64,000 bases of DNA from Pilimelia columellifera (GTDB lineage: Bacteria; Actinomycetota; Actinomycetes; Mycobacteriales; Micromonosporaceae). Position numbers and translations under genes: made by a program. This document shows positions 42,778 through 51,506 of this stretch, in pieces. Under the pieces are notes generated by a model, which was not told where the DNA came from, did no database searches, and saw only the letters and a list, made by a program, of their open reading frames with translations. The DNA is taken from NCBI RefSeq assembly GCF_039532605.1, contig NZ_BAAARY010000001.1:186001-250000 (forward strand). The letters are read 5' to 3'. The stretch's first letter is position 1. Each line of letters opens with the position of its first letter.

Positions 42778-43065
42778 ATGGCTACCTTTCGCAGCGCCGC
42801 AGTGCTTCTATCCACGGACGGCACCAGAACCCCCGGCACCGCCGGGCTGTTCGCCGAACCCGCCCGCAAGGGTGGGCTTCCGTCGTGGGCAGGAGACTTC
42901 CGACCCGCTAACAGCGCCGGCAGCGGCCCCAAGGACGCGGTCGGGAAGACCTTCACGTTGGAGCTACCCGACGGCAGCACCGGCAAGGTCGTGGTCCAGA
43001 GCCTCAAGAGCGGGAAGGGAGGCGTGGTGTTGGCGTTGATGGGCGAGGACGCACCCCCGTTCTGA
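42778..43065 (+). CDS. Small hypothetical protein
   Basis: The ATG at 42778 gives 95 residues (MATFRSAAVLLSTDGTRTPG start). The C-terminal half has a small beta pattern (GKTFTLELPDGSTGKVVVQS, GGVVLALMGED). Codon use is typical of the host. No named family is recognised and the ribosome binding site is weak. It is the first gene outside the element. The 300 bases before it (42474-42777) hold nothing I can support. Confidence 0.55.
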   Translation: MATFRSAAVLLSTDGTRTPGTAGLFAEPARKGGLPSWAGDFRPANSAGSGPKDAVGKTFTLELPDGSTGKVVVQSLKSGKGGVVLALMGEDAPPF

Positions 43066-43268
43066 CCAGGAAGCATATGCCCGCTGGGCCCACCGGCTGG
43101 ACGGCCGGTACGCGAGCCTGGCAAGTCGCGTAGGTGGACGGCTTGGGGTGAGCGTGCTTGTTCTCTTCCCAGCCCTCGGCGAACCTGCCTCGATCGGGTG
43201 ACTAACCCATGTCAAGGGAAACCGCGACTCGCGCGGCGACGGTTGGGGTCCGCCTCTATGATGGACTG

Positions 43269-43703
43269 ATGGAGTCGGCAATGCAGTTCCAGGTCACCTT
43301 TGACTGCGTAGAGCCTGAGCGCGTCGCTCGTTTCTGGTGCGAGGTGTTGCGGTACGTCGTACCACCGCCGCCGGAGGGCTTCGCTACGTGGGACGATTTC
43401 GATCGTGCGCTACCGCCTGAGCGCCAGGGCTCAGCCTTCGCGTGCGTGGATCCCGCGGGCATCGGCCCGCGACTGTTCTTTCAGCGCGTTCCCGAAGGCA
43501 AGGTCGTCAAGAATCGGCTGCACCTTGACGTGCGGGTCGGCGCTGGGCTCGTGGGCGAAGAGCGCATCGCCGCGCTTGAGGCCGAATGCGCCCGCCTGGT
43601 TGCGCTCGGCGGCGTCCGCGTGCGACTGCTGACTGCCGACGGCTATGACGAGTCATGTCTGGTGATGCAAGACATCGAGGGCAACGAGTTCTGCCTCGAC
43701 TGA
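43269..43703 (+). CDS. VOC family (glyoxalase-like) protein
   Basis: The ATG at 43269 gives 144 residues; an internal ATG at 43281 is also possible. It begins MQFQVTFDCVEPERVARFWC, and continues with FACVDPAGIGPRLFFQRVPE, RLHLDVRVGAG and a closing MQDIEGNEFCLD, the single-VOC pattern of glyoxalase-like domains. These proteins often bind or modify small molecules; no substrate is suggested. The gene stands near a decayed region next to the element. Confidence 0.87.
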   Translation: MESAMQFQVTFDCVEPERVARFWCEVLRYVVPPPPEGFATWDDFDRALPPERQGSAFACVDPAGIGPRLFFQRVPEGKVVKNRLHLDVRVGAGLVGEERIAALEAECARLVALGGVRVRLLTADGYDESCLVMQDIEGNEFCLD

Positions 43704-43829
43704 GTGGCTTGACGGCGGATCCTGGCCGGACGGCGAGGGCATGCGCGCCCTCGGTCCAAGGCATCCGGGTGAATCGGCGGCGCCGGGCCGTCGCCTTGGA
43801 TGAAGTTTGTGCCGGACAGGTCGGCGTAC

Positions 43830-43995
43830 GCGCTGGCGGCGTCAATCGGGCTGACAGCGCCACCACCGTTCCCCCGATGGCGAACCCCAGGACCGTGCGA
43901 GCCACCAGCGTCCAGTCGATGTCGCCGGCGGGGAATAAGAAGGGGAAAGCCCACCAGATCGCGACCAGCGCGGTCAGGGTCAGCAGCGTGGTCAC
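43830..43995 (-). pseudogene. Fragment of a small two-helix membrane protein
   Basis: From a GTG at 43993-43995, about 55 residues read as two membrane helices (LLTLTALVAIWWAFPFLFP and LVARTVLGFAIGGTVVALSA) and then the frame loses protein character. It stays open to 43507, antisense to the VOC gene. A truncated or shifted gene is the simplest reading; a real protein with a disordered tail cannot be excluded. Confidence 0.35.
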
Positions 43996-43999
43996 GACG

Positions 44000-44098
44000 T
44001 CACCTGCGGCTTCGAGGCAGGATGACGTTCACCGTGGCGCTGATGGAGTACCCGAACCGGCGGACGAGGGACCGGAGCGCCATCGCCATGACCGCCAT
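44000..44098 (-). CDS. Possible 32-residue small protein
   Basis: An ATG at 44096-44098 follows a strong GGGAGGGG ribosome binding site and gives MAVMAMALRSLVRRFGYSIS and a short basic end (PRSRR). The stop is four bases before the GTG of the two-helix fragment, so it could be a leader or a small partner of that gene. Only the ribosome binding site and spacing support it. Confidence 0.35.
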   Translation of the reverse strand: MAVMAMALRSLVRRFGYSISATVNVILPRSRR

Positions 44099-44204
44099 CG
44101 GAGCCCCTCCCTTCGCACCCGTGCGCATGGGACACGCTAGGCCCGCCTGATCCGCGCGGCGAGGGCCGAACGTCCTCGGCGCGATCGGGATTATCCAGTC
44201 AGCC

Positions 44205-44390
44205 GTGGCCGTCAACAACGGCGCCTGGCGCCATGTCGCCGCCAGCCTCGGGCCCGCGGGGATGAAGCTTTACATCGACGGCACGCTCGTGGGGTCGAAC
44301 CCGACGACCACGACCGCGGCGAACTTCACCGGATACGTCCGCGTCGGCGGAATGAACCTCAGCGGCTTCCCGGACCGCCCCAAGCCAGCG
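44205..44390 (+). pseudogene. Remnant of a LamG/jelly-roll domain
   Basis: About 60 codons read NNGAWRHVAASLGPAGMKLY, IDGTLVGSNPTTTTAANFTG and YVRVGGMNLSGFPDRP, a clear piece of a LamG-like concanavalin-A fold as found in large secreted actinobacterial proteins. There is no signal peptide, start region or continuation on either side, so it is a leftover of a once larger gene. Confidence 0.65.
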
Positions 44391-44467
44391 GTGGAGGTCC
44401 GACCATGGTCCACTTGCGAGCGCCGCCTACCTTTCGATTGTCAGCTGACATCGAAGAAGGAGCAGCA

Positions 44468-45070
44468 GTGACCACTATGCCTCGCCGGATGGCGACCGGA
44501 GCCGCCATCATCGTGATCGCCGTCGGCGGCCTGGGCCTTTCCGGTCCGGCAGCCGCGGCGCCGACCGACCACACCGTATCCGTGCTCGGCGCGACCGGCA
44601 GCGGGTGCGACGGCGACGTCGCCGCCGCCGTGAAGGGCAGTTCCATCGACGTCCGATACGGCAGCCTCGCGGCCCGCGCCCCAGCCGGGCAACGCACGAC
44701 GGCGGAGTGCATGGCCTCCCTGAAGATCAAGCCCAGGGCGGGTTACGGATACCGCGTCTCCTCCGGCTCGCAGCAGTGGTGGTCGCACCAGCCTGACGGC
44801 GCGAAATCCAGGGCGGTCTACCACCTGGCGCACCGGGGGAGCCTGGGGACGATCGACGCGCTCGACTTCGACGGCGCGGCTGATGGCCACGGTGTTCTCC
44901 ACTGGTTCGAGATGGACAAGAACCTCCACGGCTGCGAGCAGCCGGCGCCGCCGCTGGACCTGGCATACTCGCTTACCGTCTCCGCGTCGTCGAGCCCCGC
45001 CCTGCTCAGCCTCAGTCCGGGCGACGGCGCCTGGTCGCACCTGAACGTCGAGTTCGTACGCTGCGCCTGA
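44468..45070 (+). CDS. Secreted protein, DUF4360-like
   Basis: The GTG at 44468 sits behind AAGGAG and gives 200 residues. The signal peptide ends near GPAAAAP. The mature part has VSVLGATGSGCDGDVAAAVK, RTTAECMASLKI and a closing FVRC, with four Cys that could form two disulphides, similar to the small secreted DUF4360 family of actinobacteria and fungi. Its role is unknown. A 16-bp hairpin lies 14 bases after the stop. Confidence 0.75.
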   Translation: MTTMPRRMATGAAIIVIAVGGLGLSGPAAAAPTDHTVSVLGATGSGCDGDVAAAVKGSSIDVRYGSLAARAPAGQRTTAECMASLKIKPRAGYGYRVSSGSQQWWSHQPDGAKSRAVYHLAHRGSLGTIDALDFDGAADGHGVLHWFEMDKNLHGCEQPAPPLDLAYSLTVSASSSPALLSLSPGDGAWSHLNVEFVRCA

Positions 45071-45083
45071 CCACCAGGTGACA

Positions 45084-45123
45084 CCAGCGGGGCGGACGCC
45101 GGGTGGGGCGTCCGCCCCGCTGG
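45084..45123. terminator. Hairpin terminator between convergent genes
   Basis: A perfect 16-bp inverted repeat (45084-45099 and 45108-45123) with an 8-base loop lies between the secreted protein (+) and the cupin gene (-). Confidence 0.78.
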
Positions 45124-45137
45124 GCTTGACGCTGACC

Positions 45138-45539
45138 TCAGGCCGGCGGCGGGACGTCCAGCTCGTCGCGTTCGGCGTCGGCCCGGGTGTGGTGCACCGT
45201 GCCGGGCCGGTGATCGGGCGGCCCGTACACGGTGACCAGTCGCAGCGGGCGGTCGCCGGTGTTCACGATGTTGTGCTCAACGCCTTCGGGCACCACGACC
45301 GCGTGGCCCTCGCGCATCGGCCGTTTGACACCATCCACGACGGACTCGCCGGCGCCGTCGACAGCGATGAGGATCTGGTCGATGCCATGGTGCACCTCGG
45401 CGCCGATCTCGCCGCCTGGCGGCAGGGTCATGATGACGAGCTGGGTGTGTGCGGCGGTGGCCAGGACCTGCCGGAAGTCGTCGCTGGCGCGCGCGGCGCC
45501 GAACAGGTCACCGTGGTAGCCGCTGTTCGAGGTAGTCAT
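45138..45539 (-). CDS. Cupin-domain protein
   Basis: A 133-residue single cupin starting at ATG 45537-45539. Motif 1 is PGGEIGAEVHHGIDQILIAVDG with the metal ligands around HH and D/Q; motif 2 is PEGVEHNIVNTGDRPL. The form matches small cupins that bind a metal and a small molecule, often sugar-phosphate or oxalate-related or with a sensor role. No substrate can be assigned. It stands alone between a terminator and a small hypothetical gene. Confidence 0.88.
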   Translation of the reverse strand: MTTSNSGYHGDLFGAARASDDFRQVLATAAHTQLVIMTLPPGGEIGAEVHHGIDQILIAVDGAGESVVDGVKRPMREGHAVVVPEGVEHNIVNTGDRPLRLVTVYGPPDHRPGTVHHTRADAERDELDVPPPA

Positions 45540-45576
45540 GGTCCGACGCTATCCCAAGCCCGGGCGACGCGGCGGA

Positions 45577-45795
45577 TCAGACCGCGACCGGCTGCCACCG
45601 GGACGGTCCGCCCATCCATGCCTGGGCGAGAATCTCCGCGGACTGCCGGCCCGGGCACTGGTGCACCGTCGACCGACCGGAGTCGCCGCCGACCTGCGCT
45701 TCGACCTCCCACCGCTCACCGTCGGTGCGGATAAACACGTCACGACGGCTGCGCGCGCTGCGCTCGCCGTTCCACCACTGCCGTTCGACTCTCAT
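45577..45795 (-). CDS. Small hypothetical protein
   Basis: The ATG at 45793-45795 gives 72 residues, MRVERQWWNGERSARSRRDV, then FIRTDGERWEVEAQVGGDSG and a helical end (AEILAQAW). The composition and codon use are those of a real host gene. No function is known. It lies upstream of the cupin gene by 37 bases on the same strand, so co-transcription is possible. Confidence 0.65.
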   Translation of the reverse strand: MRVERQWWNGERSARSRRDVFIRTDGERWEVEAQVGGDSGRSTVHQCPGRQSAEILAQAWMGGPSRWQPVAV

Positions 45796-45905
45796 GCGCC
45801 GACCGTATAGCACGCATCCGGGCGGGTGTCCGGCGCTCGATCAGCGTGGTGAATGCTCAGGTAGACTAGGGGAAGCGCCGTCTTGCCGTTCTGCCTTGAG
45901 GCGCT

Positions 45906-45939
45906 TTCACGTCGACCACGGCGTCTTCACGTCGACCAC
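45906..45939 (+). repeat. Two 14-base direct repeats in the leader of the DEAD-box gene
   Basis: TTCACGTCGACCAC occurs at 45906-45919 and 45926-45939 with a 20-base period, 66 bases before the helicase start codon. The region is free of genes, so it belongs to the promoter or mRNA leader. Confidence 0.6.
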
Positions 45940-46004
45940 CACGCGCCGCAGCCGACATGGGCTGCGCCGGGCAGGACGACCCTTTTCGTGTACGGAGAAT
46001 CCTT

Positions 46005-47519
46005 ATGGCGGCACGCCGCCCTCATGCCACTGCACCCATTCAAGCCTCTTTCGCATCGTTCGGTGTGAATGCCGCGCTCATCCGGGCGCTTGCCCGCGAG
46101 GGCGTTGAGGCCCCGTTCCCCATCCAGGCGGCCACGCTGCCCGACTCCCTGGCCGGACGTGATGTCCTCGGCCGGGGCCGGACGGGATCGGGCAAGACCT
46201 ACGCGTTCGTGCTGCCGGTGCTCGACCGGCTCGCCGCGAGCGCCTCGCCGCGCCGGCCGGGCCGGCCCCGCGCGCTGATCCTGGCCCCGACGCGCGAGCT
46301 GGCGACCCAGATCACCGCGTCGATCCGCCCGTTGGCGGACGCGTTGTCGCTACGCACGCTCACGATCTTCGGCGGGGTCAGCCCGGCCGGTCAGATCCGG
46401 GAGCTGCGCGCGGGCGTCGACATCGTCGTGGCCTGCCCAGGGCGGCTCGACGACCACGTCCGGTCCGGTCACGTCCGCCTGGACGCCGTTGAGGTGACGG
46501 TCCTGGACGAGGCCGACCACATGGCCGACCTGGGCTTCCTGCCGGTGGTGCGCCGACTGCTCACGCTGACGCCCCGCGGGGGCCAGCGGCTGCTGTTCTC
46601 GGCCACCCTCGATGCCGCGGTCGACGCTCTGGTCCGGCAGTTCCTGGTGGACCCGGTCGTGCACAGCGTCGACTCGTCGCTGTCCCCGGTCGCCAAGATG
46701 ACCCACCACGTGCTACACGTCGACCGGTTGGACCGGCTCCCGGTCCTGGTGGACCTGGTGGCGGCCCCGGGCCGCACGTTGGTCTTCACCCGCACCAAGC
46801 GCGGGGCGAAGATGCTGGCCAGGCGGCTCTGCGCCGCCGGGGTGCCGGCCACCGAGCTGCATGGCGACCTGGCCCAGAACGCCCGCACCCGGAACCTGCT
46901 CGCCTTCTCCGAGGGCACGGCCCGGACGCTTGTCGCCACCGACATCGCCGCTCGCGGCATCCACGTCGATGACGTGACGCTCGTCGTGCACGCCGACCCG
47001 CCGGTCGAACACAAGGCGTACCTGCACCGGTCCGGGCGTACGGCTCGGGCCGGGGCGGAGGGCACCGTGGTGACCCTCATGACCGACGATCAGGTCGCCG
47101 ACGTGCGGGATCTGGTCCGTAAGGCGGGCATCGCCCCGACGACGACCCGGCTGAGGTCGGGCGACCCGTTGTTGGCCCGGATCGCGCCCGGCCAGCGGTC
47201 GTTCGTGGCCCCGTCACCGGAGCCGCAGACCGCTGCCGAGCCGACCGCGCGAACGCGGACCCGTCGGCCGACGCAGCCGAGCCAGTCGCGGGGTTCCCGT
47301 GGCTGGTCGGGTTCGGGTCTACCCGCGGTCGCCACCGACCGCGGAGGGGCGGACGGCCGGGCCGGCGCTGGCCGGGCCGGGGCGGCCAGCGGCCGCGGCA
47401 GCGCTGGCGGTACCCGGGCCGGGGCGGGGTCCGCTCGCGGCGGGGCTGCGGCGGCGCCGTCGAGCGCCGCGGCGTTCTCGGGGCGGGCCAGGGTGGGGAC
47501 GCGTCACGGCGGGCGCTGA
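46005..47519 (+). CDS. DEAD-box ATP-dependent RNA helicase
   Basis: The ATG at 46005 follows CGGAGAAT and gives 504 residues. Motifs appear in order: the Q motif region (FPIQAATLP), Walker A (GRTGSGKTYAF), APTRELATQI, GG, CPGRL, DEAD (TVLDEADHMADLG), SAT, TLVFTRTKRGAKML, the ATDIAARGIHVDDV segment and HRSGRTARAG. The C-terminal 100 residues are Arg/Gly/Ala/Ser-rich and disordered, which suits RNA binding. Such helicases help ribosome assembly and RNA turnover, often in the cold. A long leader with a repeated sequence precedes it, fitting cold or growth-phase control. Confidence 0.94.
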   Translation: MAARRPHATAPIQASFASFGVNAALIRALAREGVEAPFPIQAATLPDSLAGRDVLGRGRTGSGKTYAFVLPVLDRLAASASPRRPGRPRALILAPTRELATQITASIRPLADALSLRTLTIFGGVSPAGQIRELRAGVDIVVACPGRLDDHVRSGHVRLDAVEVTVLDEADHMADLGFLPVVRRLLTLTPRGGQRLLFSATLDAAVDALVRQFLVDPVVHSVDSSLSPVAKMTHHVLHVDRLDRLPVLVDLVAAPGRTLVFTRTKRGAKMLARRLCAAGVPATELHGDLAQNARTRNLLAFSEGTARTLVATDIAARGIHVDDVTLVVHADPPVEHKAYLHRSGRTARAGAEGTVVTLMTDDQVADVRDLVRKAGIAPTTTRLRSGDPLLARIAPGQRSFVAPSPEPQTAAEPTARTRTRRPTQPSQSRGSRGWSGSGLPAVATDRGGADGRAGAGRAGAASGRGSAGGTRAGAGSARGGAAAAPSSAAAFSGRARVGTRHGGR

Positions 47520-47569
47520 GCCTGCCTGATCTGCGGTGATTGCGGTGATTCGCGGCTAGGCTGAGGATC

Positions 47570-47794
47570 ATGGCGACCGTGGTGCTCAGGGTTCGGTTGG
47601 TCGATGGCGACCGGCTGGATATCACTTACGACGCTCCCGGCCTCGCCGATGCCGACGACGTCGTCGAGCAGGCCGTCACCGCCCTCGCCGACAGCTCCGG
47701 CTCGATCCGGGCGTTGCACGGCGAGCGCACATTCATCTTGTACGGGCGCGGGGTGGCGGCCCTTGAGGTCGCCCCCCGCGGCGCCGTTCTGTAG
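47570..47794 (+). CDS. Small hypothetical protein
   Basis: A 74-residue protein (MATVVLRVRLVDGDRLDITY start) with a compact alpha/beta pattern and no membrane part. It follows the helicase by 50 bases on the same strand and ends at a strong terminator, so the two may be co-transcribed. No family is recognised. Confidence 0.7.
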   Translation: MATVVLRVRLVDGDRLDITYDAPGLADADDVVEQAVTALADSSGSIRALHGERTFILYGRGVAALEVAPRGAVL

Positions 47795-47840
47795 CTCCGG
47801 GCCACGGTCCAGGTCGGTTGACCTGGACCGTGGCCCGGAG
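47795..47840. terminator. Hairpin terminator between convergent genes
   Basis: A perfect 21-bp inverted repeat (47795-47815 and 47820-47840) with a 4-base loop starts right after the stop of the 74-residue gene and lies 17 bases from the stop of the leftward deacetylase. Confidence 0.82.
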
Positions 47841-47857
47841 CTGTGTCGCCTACGCCG

Positions 47858-49186
47858 TTATCGGGCGTCCATGGCGCTGTAGTCGTCCGTGGTCAGCGTG
47901 CCGATGCCGTTGATGGCGACACCGAAGCTGATCGCGGTCGCGCCGGCCGGCAGGGCCGGCGTGGTGAGCCGCGCCTGCTGGTAACGCAGGGACGAGGCGA
48001 GCATGGGACCGCTGGTCCAGTCGACCCATTCGCCCGCCTTGTTGCGGTACTGGACGATCATGCGAACCTTCGAGCCCGGCAGCCAGGTGCCCTTGTACCA
48101 GACGCTCAGGTCAGTGCGGCGACCCGACACGCCCGGAACCGCGCAGCTGCGGGTCTTGGCGGTGAGGACCATGCTGTCCCGACCAAGGCCGGTGGTGAGG
48201 ACGGTGACGCCGAAGTCGCCGGTACGCGCGTCGGGAGTCCGCGAGATGCCGAACCGGCTGATGCCGACGGCGGCGTTCTCGAAGCAGGTCGGCAGCCGAC
48301 CGGCGGCGTTCTCCATGGACGGGTTACGCACCTGGTTGCCGACGGGCGGGGCGGGCGTGCCCGGAACACCCGGCGCGACAGCGCCGTTGATGACGGCGTT
48401 CACCGGCCGCACGACGGTCTTGTGGGAGGTTTCCCGGGCGGCGAGCCAGCCCAGGAACTCACTGAACAGCGTCGGGGAGACGGCGAAGGTGTCGTCACAG
48501 CTGTTGCAGACGTGGTGGATCGGCAGCTGCACCCACCCGCCCCCGGCGGCCTCGGCCCGGGTCACGTAGCTCTTCATGTCGGCGAGGGTGGTGCTGGCAC
48601 GCAGCGACGGCGTGGTGGCCGTGTAGTACGGGTCCCGCGGCGGGATCGACTCGGCGACCGGGCAGTCCTTGCAGGTCTCGGTGCTCTTGAGACCGCCGAC
48701 GCCGCGGGCGCTGCTGTAACCGCACTCCTGGGCGATCTTCCCGGTCACGGCGCTCGCCGATCCGAACGGGAATGCCAGGTTCCGGATCGCGAAACCGCGC
48801 TTGAGCAGGGCGGTGCGGTCGTCGCAGATCTCCTTTCGTTGCTCCTCCGGGGTGAGCTTGGGCAGGTCGGGGTGGGTGAGCGTGTGCCCGGCGATCTCGT
48901 GGCCGCCAGCGGCCAACGTTTTGAGATTGGCCTCGGTCATCCGGTCGGGCTGGTCGATCCGTTCGCTGTTGATGAAGAAGGTGCCCTTCATGCCATGCCG
49001 GTTGAGCACCGGCACCGCCTCGGTCATCTGGTCCATCGTCCCGTCATCGAAGGTGAGGGAGACGACGGTGACGCCGGCGGGGAATGTCGGCGCCGTTGAC
49101 GCCGACGCGACGGCGGCCGTCGCCACCAACGCGGCGCCGGCAAGGACGGCGCTGGAAAGTCGCAGGAGATGCTTGCGGGTGAACAT
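47858..49186 (-). CDS. Secreted polysaccharide deacetylase with C-terminal beta-sandwich
   Basis: The ATG at 49184-49186 follows AAGGAAATA and gives 442 residues with a signal peptide (MFTRKHLLRLSSAVLAGAAL start, cleavage near ASA). The NodB domain (about 38-270) has VSLTFDDGTMDQM with the metal Asp pair, GHTLTHPDLP with two metal His, and a later VQLPIHHVCNSC. Cys residues (CKDCPV, CNSCDD) are frequent. Residues about 305-440 form a carbohydrate-binding-like sandwich (NPSMENAAGRLPTCFENA). It probably removes acetyl groups from a surface or environmental glycan. It is transcribed alone. Confidence 0.9.
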   Translation of the reverse strand: MFTRKHLLRLSSAVLAGAALVATAAVASASTAPTFPAGVTVVSLTFDDGTMDQMTEAVPVLNRHGMKGTFFINSERIDQPDRMTEANLKTLAAGGHEIAGHTLTHPDLPKLTPEEQRKEICDDRTALLKRGFAIRNLAFPFGSASAVTGKIAQECGYSSARGVGGLKSTETCKDCPVAESIPPRDPYYTATTPSLRASTTLADMKSYVTRAEAAGGGWVQLPIHHVCNSCDDTFAVSPTLFSEFLGWLAARETSHKTVVRPVNAVINGAVAPGVPGTPAPPVGNQVRNPSMENAAGRLPTCFENAAVGISRFGISRTPDARTGDFGVTVLTTGLGRDSMVLTAKTRSCAVPGVSGRRTDLSVWYKGTWLPGSKVRMIVQYRNKAGEWVDWTSGPMLASSLRYQQARLTTPALPAGATAISFGVAINGIGTLTTDDYSAMDAR

Positions 49187-49618
49187 TATTTCCTTTCGAT
49201 TAATCCGCTGACGAACGCGGCGAACCACAATTGGACCGCACATTCGCGCTCAATGCGCGCGGCCACGGCGGTTGCTCGTCAGCCTTCACCCGCCTGTGTT
49301 CAGCCCAGATCCGGCGCGGTTCAGCCCAGATCCGGCGCGCCGAAGCGCTAACACGCCACACCGTCCGTCCAATATGGAAACAATTGCCGGCGTCTGGCCT
49401 GGCTGCGCTGTTGCAATGACGCCGCTCGCGCATTCGCCGCAACCGCGTCGGGAGCCTTCACCAGAGGTCGGACGCGCTCAACAGGCGCTAGGCGGGTCGA
49501 TCCTCGGCGGCGACGGGGGCGGGGAATTTCCCGGTAACGCTACCCCTGCGCGTCGACGAGCGGATGCTTCTCACAAGGGAGGCCCCTACATACGTCAGAC
49601 CGACGAGGAGGACTGTCG
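49187..49618. other. Intergenic region with a 21-base tandem repeat
   Basis: About 430 bases between two divergent genes. A 21-base unit occurs twice in tandem at 49298-49318 and 49319-49339. No gene is supported. Promoters for the deacetylase (-) and the methyltransferase (+) must lie here. Confidence 0.55.
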
Positions 49619-50443
49619 ATGACAGCCGCAGCGATCCACCTTGATTTGTCCCCCATAAAGACGCGCCAACAGATGACCTGGGCCAGCGGCGACTTCTCTG
49701 TCGTCGCATCGCGCCTCGTGCTCGTCAGCGAGCTACTGGCCGAGAAAGCGGACCTGCGGGCCGGATGGCACGTTCTCGACGTGGCGTGTGGAAGCGGCAA
49801 TGCCGCTATCGCGGCTGCCCGATCGGGCGCCGTCGCCGTGGGCGTGGACTACGTCCCGGCGCTCCTCGACCGGGGCCGATCCCGGGCCAGCGCCGAGGGC
49901 CTCGAGATCGAGTTCCGCCTCGGGGACGCCGAGCGGCTGCCAGCGGACGACGCGTCGTTCGACGCGGTGCTGAGCGTCTTCGGGACGATGTTCGCCCCGG
50001 ACCACCGGCGAACCGCCGACGAGCTCGTGCGCGTCGCCAAGCCGGGCGGGGTCGTCGGACTCGCTTCCTGGACCCCCGACGGGTTCATTGGTCAGATGTT
50101 CCGGGTCATCAGCCGCCATGTGCCTCCGCCGGCGGACCTGCCGTCGCCGTTGCTGTGGGGAACCCCGGAACACCTGGCCGAACTGTTCGGCGGCGCTGCG
50201 GTCGAGATCCGGTCCGTCGAGCGGGCGTGCACCTTCCGGTTCACCTCGCCGGAAGAGTTCGTCGCGTTCTTCCGGCGCTGGTACGGACCTACCATCAAGA
50301 CGTTCGAGGCGCTCGACGAGCCGGGCCGAGCCGCCCTCGCCTCCGAACTGACCGATCTCGGGCGTCGTTGGGACCGACAGGCCGACGGCGGCAGCGTGGC
50401 CATCCCGGCCACCTACCTCGAAACGGTCATCACCCTGCGCTGA
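49619..50443 (+). CDS. SAM-dependent methyltransferase (class I)
   Basis: A 274-residue protein with ATG at 49619 behind GAGGAGG. Motif I is HVLDVACGSGNAAIAAARSG, followed by VGVDYVPALLDRGR, FRLGDAERLPADDASFDAVLS and VRVAKPGGVVGLASWTP, a UbiE/Methyltransf_11-type fold. The C-terminal 120 residues resemble small-molecule methyltransferases (TFRFTSPEEFVAFFRRWYGP). The substrate is unknown. It converges on the ABC permease gene, with seven bases between the stops. Confidence 0.9.
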   Translation: MTAAAIHLDLSPIKTRQQMTWASGDFSVVASRLVLVSELLAEKADLRAGWHVLDVACGSGNAAIAAARSGAVAVGVDYVPALLDRGRSRASAEGLEIEFRLGDAERLPADDASFDAVLSVFGTMFAPDHRRTADELVRVAKPGGVVGLASWTPDGFIGQMFRVISRHVPPPADLPSPLLWGTPEHLAELFGGAAVEIRSVERACTFRFTSPEEFVAFFRRWYGPTIKTFEALDEPGRAALASELTDLGRRWDRQADGGSVAIPATYLETVITLR

Positions 50444-50450
50444 GCGGGCG

Positions 50451-51506
50451 TCAGTCGCCCGACGACCCCCACGCGGCCGCCAGGCGGACGCGGCCACCGT
50501 TACGCAGCAACCCGCCCCGGTAGACGCGCGCCCCGGCGAGCAGAAACCCTGCCGCGGTGGCCGCGAGCAGCGCCAACGACAGCACCGGCTCCCACGCCGC
50601 GACGTCGCCGGCGAACAACCGTGCCGGCATGACCGTCGGGGACGACAACGGAAAGTACGACAGGACTGTCATGGCGACGGCGTTGTCCCGCATCGTGAGG
50701 ACCGCCACCAACGGCGCAAGGACGATCATCTGCAACGGCATGGACGCCGCGCCGACGTCCTCCACCCGGGCCACCAGCGCTCCCGCCGCCGCCCACAGGG
50801 CGGCCAGCGCCGCGAACCCGAACAGGAAGAACGGGATGAACCAATCGAGCGCCGGGCCGATCAACGGCCAGACCTCGACGCCGACGTCCGTCATGGACAG
50901 ACCGACCAGTGCCACCGCCACCACCAGCGTGATCTGGGCCAGCGCAAGGATCCCGGTGCCGATGATCTTGCCGGACAGCAGCGCCCGCACCGGGACGCTG
51001 GCGACGAGGATCTCCACCACCCGGGTCTGCTTCTCCTCCGTGACGCTCATCGCGATCTGCATCCCGAAGCCCAGCGCGGTCATGTAGAAGAGCATCGCGA
51101 TGGCGAACGGCGCCAGAAACGCCAGGCCTGGGTCGACGGCGTCCGGGGCGAGCAGGTTGATCGGGGGCGACGAGCTCAGCGCGGTCACCACGTCGGTGGG
51201 CGCCTCGTTCATCGCCAGCACCCGGCCATCGACGACGGCGGCGTCCACGTCTCCGGAGCGGACGAGCTTCTCGGCCTCGGAGGCCGAACCGACGACCCGC
51301 ACGTCGGCCCCGGCCGCCCGCAGCGGCGGGGCGGCCTCCGCTGAGACCACCGCCACGCTGGACGGACCACCGACGAGGCCCGGCAGGATGGTGAGGCCGG
51401 CGACCATCAACAGGTAGACCGCGGTGCTGATGAGGTACGCGCGATCGAGGAGCCGGACCCGGATCTCCCGGGCGGCCACCAGCCGGGTGGCTTGGAACGT
51501 ATTCAC
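50451..51506 (-). CDS. ABC-2 type transporter permease (NatB-like)
   Basis: The GTG at 51504-51506 overlaps the stop of the ATPase gene (GTGA) and follows GGAAGGTGAG; 351 residues. An N-terminal helix (LLDRAYLISTAVYLLMVAGLTILPG), an external domain of about 100 residues and five or six C-terminal helices match NatB-type ABC-2 permeases. The conserved coupling segment is MSVTEEKQTRVVEILVASVP. With the ATPase it should export Na+, a drug or a peptide. The substrate cannot be assigned from sequence. Confidence 0.9.
   Translation of the reverse strand: MNTFQATRLVAAREIRVRLLDRAYLISTAVYLLMVAGLTILPGLVGGPSSVAVVSAEAAPPLRAAGADVRVVGSASEAEKLVRSGDVDAAVVDGRVLAMNEAPTDVVTALSSSPPINLLAPDAVDPGLAFLAPFAIAMLFYMTALGFGMQIAMSVTEEKQTRVVEILVASVPVRALLSGKIIGTGILALAQITLVVAVALVGLSMTDVGVEVWPLIGPALDWFIPFFLFGFAALAALWAAAGALVARVEDVGAASMPLQMIVLAPLVAVLTMRDNAVAMTVLSYFPLSSPTVMPARLFAGDVAAWEPVLSLALLAATAAGFLLAGARVYRGGLLRNGGRVRLAAAWGSSGD

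Noticed and set aside
49298..49339. Tandem repeat considered as CRISPR
   Set aside because: Only two directly adjacent 21-base copies, no spacers and no cas genes.
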